Shown here piece by piece: positions 53,301 to 62,300 of a DNA stretch of 64,000 nt. The notes beneath the pieces were generated by a model that did no database searches, was not told where the DNA came from, and saw nothing but the letters and a program-made list of their open reading frames with translations. The position numbers and the translations under genes were made by a program. Source of the stretch: Epiperipatus broadwayi (Eukaryota; Onychophora; Udeonychophora; Euonychophora; Peripatidae); assembly GCA_028023455.1 (NCBI GenBank), contig JAQFVV010006255.1, positions 6,928,501 through 6,992,500 of the forward strand, in the 5' to 3' direction. How positions within the stretch are numbered: the stretch's first letter is position 1; each line of letters opens with the position of its first letter.

Positions 53301-56300
53301 AAAAAAAGAGCCATTATCTTGAAAGATATAATTTTTTATACACTATCATTTTATTTACCAAATTTGTCAAATATTATTTAATTTCTATTTTTTAGAATGA
53401 TACTTCATGTGCAGGAGCAAGTTTTAATCCTATTGCAATGGTCCAGAATGAATTATTTAAATAAGATTATATAAACTAGCTATTACAGAAGTATCCAAAT
53501 ACAATATGAAATACTAAAAGTTATTTAGGATTTAAAATGTTTCATTACTATGCACAAAGACCTTTTCCAAATGCTTTTATTGAAATTTGTCTATTGCCAT
53601 AGTTGCTTCATATATCATCTACCCATGATGGTTTCCTGCCAACATTTTAAGATATTTTGTTTCTTTCCCTTTTGCTTTTTTCATATACTTCTGATCTTAT
53701 GTTTTCAAATACATTCAACATGTTTTATTTTCATAGATCTTACTCAGTTTTTTTTTTTTTTTTTATGCTTTAAGTGTTAAGATCTATGTTTATACAACAT
53801 AATGATGGTGAAATTTTTAAGTATTTTTTTTTTTCTCAAAAATATGCAATTATAATTTTTATTAAGTTCTTCGTTTTTGCCATTCTGTGTAAAGGTGGAT
53901 AGTCATTTATGTTTTATCACAGCTATTAAAAGTTACTTGCTACTAGATTCTATTTCTGAAGCAGGTAAACCCAGTGCCCATAGGCAGTCTCAAAATTATT
54001 AATGAAAATCCATTAACATTTAATTCAAATTCAGCTGGATTTAAATTCAATCCAGAAATAAAATTTTCTTTGGAGTCTTATAAAAATCCCATTTCTTAGT
54101 CTCATTATTCTTCAGTTGTTTGAAGAGAAACCAAGAAACTAATTTCTGAAAATGTGATCTTCATTTAAAATCTGAATTAAGTGATGTTCAAAGATTTTAT
54201 ATTTGTTGCAAAATTTTTTATATATTTGCATTATCTGTGTTTCTTTATTTAACAATATACATATATTCTAACCCAAATAAAGAAAATGAGAAGGAGGAAT
54301 GATAATGAGAATGCTAAATTGCAAGAATAAAAAGTAGTTAATTCTAAGAAAGAGGGAGAGACGCAAGCTATTAATATCAATACAAGACTAAACTCAGCGG
54401 GCAGTTAGTTATCATAACATTTACTACAGAGACATGCCTTAAAATATACGGGAATTTCAAAACAATAATAAAATACATTACTATAAAGTAAATAAATAAA
54501 CTAGGAAGAGGAAAAACTTCACTCATTCCTATGCAACACTTTTGGAACATTAATTTCCCCCTTATCAAAATATATTCTCGGAGCAACATAAATATTTTAT
54601 ATTAATATAACATTTTCTAATAAAATCTTTCTATATTTTCTTCATTATCTTATGTAGCAAATATTTATCATTATTAATTTTTATTGCCATGATCTAATCT
54701 TCTCTACTCTTGTAGAGTGAAATGTACTGTACTTTTCATAAATCATATAGGTTTTTTATGCCACATCACCAACTTTTGGATTAATAAAATCAATTAGCAT
54801 AACTAATGAAATAATAATAATGAATGATCTCGGAATTCTTTTAATAATTTGAATGCTAATCATCGTCTTATGTTGTTGAATACATGAATGGCATCTCAGT
54901 AGGCTGAAGAAGACATACACTTCTCTTATAAACTAATGTATCCTAATATACCATAATAATAATAATAATTAAGTAAAGAAGTATTTAATCTACTCAATAA
55001 ATTGTATAAAAGAAATATAAATTTGGAAAAATAAAGTCTTTTACTCAGGATACATCTTTCAACTATTTATTAACAACACGATCAATAAAAATAATCAAAT
55101 TCTAAAATAATGTGTTCTGTGTTTGAAATAATAAATAATATGTAGTCTGAATGAATGATGAGTTCAAAGTTAAATTAAATAACATTTAATTATTTCCAAT
55201 AAATTCCAATCTTTGGAATATATATCACTTATGCAATCTTTGTATGATTAAGTTTATATTTTGGAATCTGTATAAAAATTGGTTATCTAATTTACCAAGA
55301 TTTCTGTCATATGATAAAGAATCGAGGTCACAAGAGATCATATATAGAAAAACAAAAGCTAATTTCTAATAACAATAAATACATTTGTTAATTTTCATAG
55401 AAATTATTAATAAGTTACACACACAAAAAATTATTTACAAATTGTCTTTCTAGAAGAAAGAATAATAAATAAAAAAAGTAACAGTCATAATCTAAATATG
55501 AGTACTGTTTCTTTTATACAGGAGGCAACAAAATAAAATGGCCAAATAATTGCCTGCACATAAACCAACTATTCATTTTGAATTTAAACATATGGGTGAT
55601 TTAACAATCTTTTTTTTTCAAAAAAAAAATACAGCTATTACATTATCTAAACAATTTCCCTTTTAGCATATTTAAGTTATTTTATTAAATAATCCTTAGT
55701 AAAACTTTTAAAAACTATAATAAAGTAAAAACTGCATCTAAATACAATGCTATGTCCAGTAAGCAGTTATTATTTATAAGATTAACTTCTATTATACTAC
55801 GGACAATATTTAAGATACCTTACAGATTTTTATACTTGAATCTGAATTAACAAGTTGTAAAATTTCACCAATAAACTGATACGATAATGATAACTATCAT
55901 AAAGCATACACAAGACAATTATTGTTTAGCATTAGATTCTTAATTAAAGAAATAGGGGAAAAACACATCAGAAGCCGTACACACAACATACTATATTTTT
56001 GACTATGTCCACATAAAAAATTATTTAACTTCGAAAATGTCTTACCGATTCATCGGCGAGTAACCTCTGGATGTTGAAAATGATGATATTGCACATGTGT
56101 ATCTATTATTATGCTATGCACTAAAATAAGGATTAAAAAATTACTGAGATTTTGTTGGTTTTACTTTTGAATTACTGGCAAGGCACAGTAGCACAAAAAC
56201 ATGCATTATTCTCATCCTTATCTAAACACTACAGATAGTGTCCCTGAAACAATTAAGTACTTACCATCACCTTACGTGGTGGAAAAATAACTACATATCA

Positions 56301-59300
56301 TCATGAGGGATAAAAAAAGACTCCTCAGGGCAACACTATATAGCTGGAAAAATATGGCGGATTCCCATACTTTTGGCCTAGGTATTTAAAATGTGGGACA
56401 TGGTCTCAACACAAATGGAATACACACCATATGAACAATCCTCTCTAGGGATTAAAATGACAGTAGCTAAGCATAAATAACCAGAAGTATTAAACTACAA
56501 TCCTCTCATGGAATAAGCAATGGGGACAATGCTCTACAACCACCAAAGCATAATATCAACAAGACAAATGTGAGCAAACACAAATTCTCAACAAAACAAT
56601 GGCTAGATGAATAATTCTCACATTAAAATTAACCTTAACACAAATGCATACATTAAATACTATATAAAAACAACAAAAATATAATTGGTCAAACGACTAT
56701 AAAATATTTTATAATAGGATAATAAAATTTGCAATAGTAAAAAATACATTCAATGGATAAGCATAAATTCTATATAAACTAAAGTGGACACGTTAATTAT
56801 AGGCAAGTATTAAAAATATAAGACTAATAAATATATGGTGGAATGGAAAACTTCATAATAAACAAATTATATTATAATGGGTAAAATATTACTATGAACT
56901 TCTGAATAATTATAATGGCTATTTACCCATAGGCCAAATATTAAAAAAATAATAATTTCATAAATATAAGAGATGTGTATACCTTGACAAGCAAATAAAT
57001 AAAATGTATGGTTATACCTTTCTCTGTTATCAGAGTACTCACATGTCTATAGCATAAATCATAAAAAAAAATATCTTAATAGAATATTAAAAACTAAGAC
57101 ATCATAATAATACTCAAGATAATAGCAACCAATTATTATTACAATGTATTTTTTTATACTTTATATTTTACATTCACTCCACAGAAGCTGTTTAATGCAG
57201 GATAGTGATGTCTTTTTGTCCGACAGATTATCACACTTCTACATGATAATAAGATACAAGCAATTATGACTATAGCAAATAGATAATATCAATGATGACA
57301 CAATAAACATTTTTTTGCATAATTTTGGATTCATTTTTTTTTTTTTATATGAATTGAGCTATAGCTTATCTAATGTATTTGTCTTTAGCAGCAAAAGATT
57401 ATTAGTATATTTTTTTTTATTAATTTTTGGTCCCCAATAATATGTTAAATGAATACGAGCAGTTCTGGCATTTCAATATTCTTCTTAATATATTATTATT
57501 TGCATTTCATTATAGTAATTGAAAAATTACTATTTATTTTTAAATTCTATAATTCTAAAATAACTCTTCTAACATATAACATAATTTATCATTAGTTTCC
57601 TTCCTAAAATATATTTTTTCACATATTAATACAGTAGTTACATTTAACATTTCATTCTCTTGATAAACGAAGTAAGCAAGTATTTTAAACTCTTTTAAAA
57701 AAAAAATATTAAAGTTCACTCATTTACTGAAAAGTCTTTTTATTATTTTAAGTAAATTGAACATATAAATGACTTCTGTCTAATTAGGTCAGCAAAAATA
57801 TTAAAATTCATGCATTTTCTGAAAAGTCTTAGGTCAGCAAGCATTTGAAATTTTATATTGGGATAATATTTATATAACGCATTTCTTTTAAGTTTATCAT
57901 CAATAAGTATATTAAAAATAAATCAATTTTCCATCCTTTGAAGTCAGACTTTTTTTTAAAATTAAATTTTAAAAGTTTTTTTTTCAGTTAGTTACTTTCC
58001 ACCTTGACTTAATAATGAAGAAATATAACAAACACAGACAATAGAAATGATTTAGTAAAATATTCATAAAGTTCCTTTATAATTAGAACAAAACATGTTA
58101 TCTCTTCCATCCTGAACTTCTGTTTTAAGCATGTTGAGCAAGACATTAAAAATAAGTTTCTCTAGATGTTCACTCTTTGACATTCAAGTTGGATTTTAGC
58201 ATAGAGTTAACACCCCATTATATTTTTTAACAATGCATATTTTAAACTTAATTAAGAAATAATAAAAAGTTATAAAGAAGTTAAAACTTAAAATAGAAAA
58301 TTAAATATTACTTTACTGGTGAAGAAAAGAGCAGATATACAAATTAACACCACACTTCTTGGGCAAACATGTAGTGGAAAATTAATAGCAGCACACACAC
58401 ATTAGAATAACGTTTCTATTTATACCCATTATTTTGATGGACACAATTAGCAACACCTATAACAATTCATCTGACCTCTGTTAAAAAATCTATCAAAACA
58501 TCGAACTCATTAACAAGAAAATTACATCATTTTGCTCTACTTCTTAAAAATTACATAACTTTTAGTTGACCTTTTTTTTTAAAAGATATATAATTAAGAA
58601 ATAAAATATAATCACAAATAATTATTTTAAATTATAAGCTCTTAAAATTCGCTTATTTTAACACCTTTAAATAACTTACTTAGAAATATTTTTATTTTTC
58701 AATAAACTAATAAAATAAAATTAGCTTACTTAATAAATAACTTAATGGATTAAGATGCATGTACACACAGTCATACATTCACATACAGGAAGTTACTTAT
58801 ATCATTTTAAAATCTAATCTTTTTCTTTTAAGTAATTAACAAACATTATTACTGATAAACTAAATCAATTCAACTCAAATATTTTAAGTTTTAATGAAAT
58901 CGAACTAATTCAACAAAATTATTAACAAGTTTAAAATCAATTTAATAATTATATTTTAACAGAAACAAATCTGTAATATTACCTTATATTTCTAAGCATA
59001 AAATTAATTTTATTCATACTTTTAGTAACTAACTCAATCTTTTTTTAATTCACTATTAAATAAAATATATTTAAGCATTAATTATTATCTCAAGATACAC
59101 TTATATTAAAAATACATTTTAATAACTTCACTAATAACAAATTATATTTTGTACTAATAATTACTTAACTATTATAAATTATCAATGTAGATGAATTTAT
59201 AGAGCACAGTTTATATATTTTATTAGTAAAATAAATTTAATCACATACTCTTATTTATTTATTTTTTAAAAATAGTCTGAATACATAGTTTAAGAGTAGT

Positions 59301-62300
59301 GACTGGGACATTGTGCTAAAAGACATGGTTACAATATATATATATATATATAGTTTTAATATGGCTGAGTATCAAGGTATTTGTATATGAGTGTGGAATA
59401 TAATATTTTTAATGATGAACGTTTTAGATGGAAATGTTTAGTGTGTGGAGTTATCCATATATAATTACTCAATTAGAAAGCACTTCACTTAGAATAGCAG
59501 CTAGTGAAAGCCAACTGCCCCAAGCCAAGAATTAAAATAAAACTATCAGGCTAATGCAATTTTACTCAATTAGAAAGCACTTCACCCAGAACAACAGCTA
59601 ATGAAAGCCCACTGCCCCCAAGCCAAGAATTAAAATAAAACTATCAGGCTAAATTCTTGGCTCGGGGCAGTTGGCTTTCAATAGCTGCTGTTCTGGGTGA
59701 AGTGCTTTCTAAGTGAGTAATTATACATAGATAACTCCACACATTAAATATTTCTATATATATATATTTATATAAGTGTTTACATATATTTATACATTTT
59801 ATATATAACTACATTTTTAATAAGGCTATTACTGATTTTCAATAACATTTTCATTTTTAATATTAGGTAATACCTTAAATGCAGCTGAACACAGATTCCC
59901 AATACTTAAAAATATAGAAGTAAAGCAGATGTTCAATGGACCTGAAAGTTTTACACCTGATGGTCGATGGATAATAGGAGAAGCTCCTGAAGTAAAATTT
60001 AGAATTTGATATAATTGTCTTAAACATTTTATTTTAAGCTTAAAAATCTGATTTGCTCTAATTATTGTTTTTATTTTTTTAAAAATAGATTTACAATTAC
60101 TTCATAGCATCAGGCTTTAATTCAAAAGGTGTAATGGCTGCAGGTGGAGTCGGTAAAGAATTAGCTGAAATGATAGTAAAGGGCTCAAGTTCCTGCGATT
60201 TATGGTCTGTCGATGTAAGACGATTTACAGATGTCCACAACAATAAGAAATACCTCAAGGATAGGGTCAGCGAAATTGTAGGTGAATAGATTGCTTTGGG
60301 GATATATTAATAAATGATAATAAAATATGTGGGTGTGAAACTGCCACTAAAGAGGAAAACTGAAGGATTAAAAGAACTTTTGAAATTTTCTCTATTTAAC
60401 ATGCATTTAAATAGGCATGCTTTTTATTAATTATTTGCTGCAATTGTTTTTATGGTGTGTGCTTGCAAGAATTTGTTTTCCTGGAGATATAGTTGAATGA
60501 GTAAGAAATTCACTAATAATTTTGTTTTTAATGTGTTTAAGATGTGATAAATCCTTTATATTTTTTAATAATTTTAGGTTGGCAGTTTGACATTAGATAT
60601 CCTCTTCAGAATGACTACCAACATGGAAGACGTCTTCGCTGCTCACCACTTCATAGTCATTTAGAAGAAGCTGGGGCAGTATTTGGAGAAAGAATGGGAT
60701 TTGAACGTCCTCTTTGGTTTGATAAATATAGAGCTGGAAAAGGTTGGTGGTTAATTATAGACTATCTATTTGTGTGAACAGATGTGTGTATGTCTATATA
60801 TTAGTTGATCATATTTATTCATTAAAACAAATAGTAAAGAATTTTGTTTTTGAAACTTCACAATTTTTCCAGTTTTCAAATTTATAGCAATCAAATAAAG
60901 GATATTCAAATTTAAAATATTTAAAATGTTGAAAAATTAATTGAAATTTAAAAAAATGGAAATATTTAAGTCCAATAGAAAAACTATTATTCTCTCAAAG
61001 ATAGGCAATTATATTTTAATATTTAGCTCTGTATTTGCTTAGCAGCTTATTATAAGAAAATCTAAATCAAAACTACAAATTTTGAATAACTGAACACAGG
61101 CTTATTATATACCTATAGGGTATATGAGCACAGACTTTCACACCACCCACCACTCTCCACACTAGCTCATAAGACTGATACACTTGAACATATATATGTT
61201 GAAAAGATAAATAATCACCAATATAAGTATTTCATGCTAAACCAGCAATCATCAGTTGGTCCAGATTACCATCTCCACACATATATGTTACAAGTGCTCA
61301 GATATATATTAAGATAGCAAATCTTTGAATATGGACATTGCAAAAATGATGCTGAGAAAAATATTATTTTCAAAGTCATTAATCAAATTTCCCATGAAGG
61401 GAAATAGGCAATAAATGCATTAGAATCTGCTAATAACATTAATAAGAAAGATAATTAATTATTGAAAAGGAAATAGTATTTTAAAATTGAAGAAAAAACC
61501 AAATAGTTCTTGTGATATAACAAAATAATAATGAAATAAAAGAATTTAAATAGGATGACTTTGTATAAATAATCATTAAAAGAAGAAAATGATCACAAAG
61601 TACTGGAAGCAAGGTTATTCATCTTAATAAACTTTTAAGATTGTGCTTGAAATTAATTGAATTGAATTAATTGCAGTAACAAAAATATTTTATTCCCCGG
61701 GTATAATTAAAAAAAAAAAAGTCAAAATCTTAAACTATATATAGATTAAAGTTGGTGAGTTTCAAAGAGATGCAAAAAACATAAAATAACTAGTACATCA
61801 AATTTAACCTCGGTAAATAATATTGAATTTCAAAAATCGGTAAATAATAAAACTATTTTTAATTCTAATATGATGCTGCAGAATGAATGAAGCAAAGTAG
61901 ATCAGAAAAATTTCAATATAGTGATTGAAATAAACTTTAAAATAATCAATTTTAAAATAATTTCGCCTTAGTATGACAATATATTAATTGGGGTTTTTTC
62001 CTATATAAGCACAGGATTATTTATTTTTAATATATCTATATTAACAAATTTTTATATGTGAGATAGATATTTTTGTATGACAATAAAGATCTTAATTTAT
62101 TTGTCATGCCTTATGTTTTGTCTATTTTAAAATATTATACATATTTATGTATTCAAAACTAAATCAATAAAGTCTAGCAGTCTATTTGCATATTTTGATC
62201 AGAACTTTTGTGCCTCCTTTAAGTCTTTATTATTGAGTAATTAATTTTTACTCTTGCAATGACAAATTAGTGCTACATATTTTATATATATCTTTAAATA

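Larger units (their letters stand above)
37262..59866 (+). other. PDPR: PDPR intron 8 (22605 bp)
   Basis: Bounded by C/gtaaga and ATATTAG/G. It is the largest intron in the window and consists largely of repeats: a probable solo LTR, two RTE insertions, a hAT-like element, two long family L copies with an assembly gap in one, and a complex foldback just before exon 9. The stretches 38276-42201 and 51339-54265 show no recognised gene. Phase continuity of exons 8 and 9 supports it being one intron, though the gap means its true length is uncertain. Confidence 0.85.
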
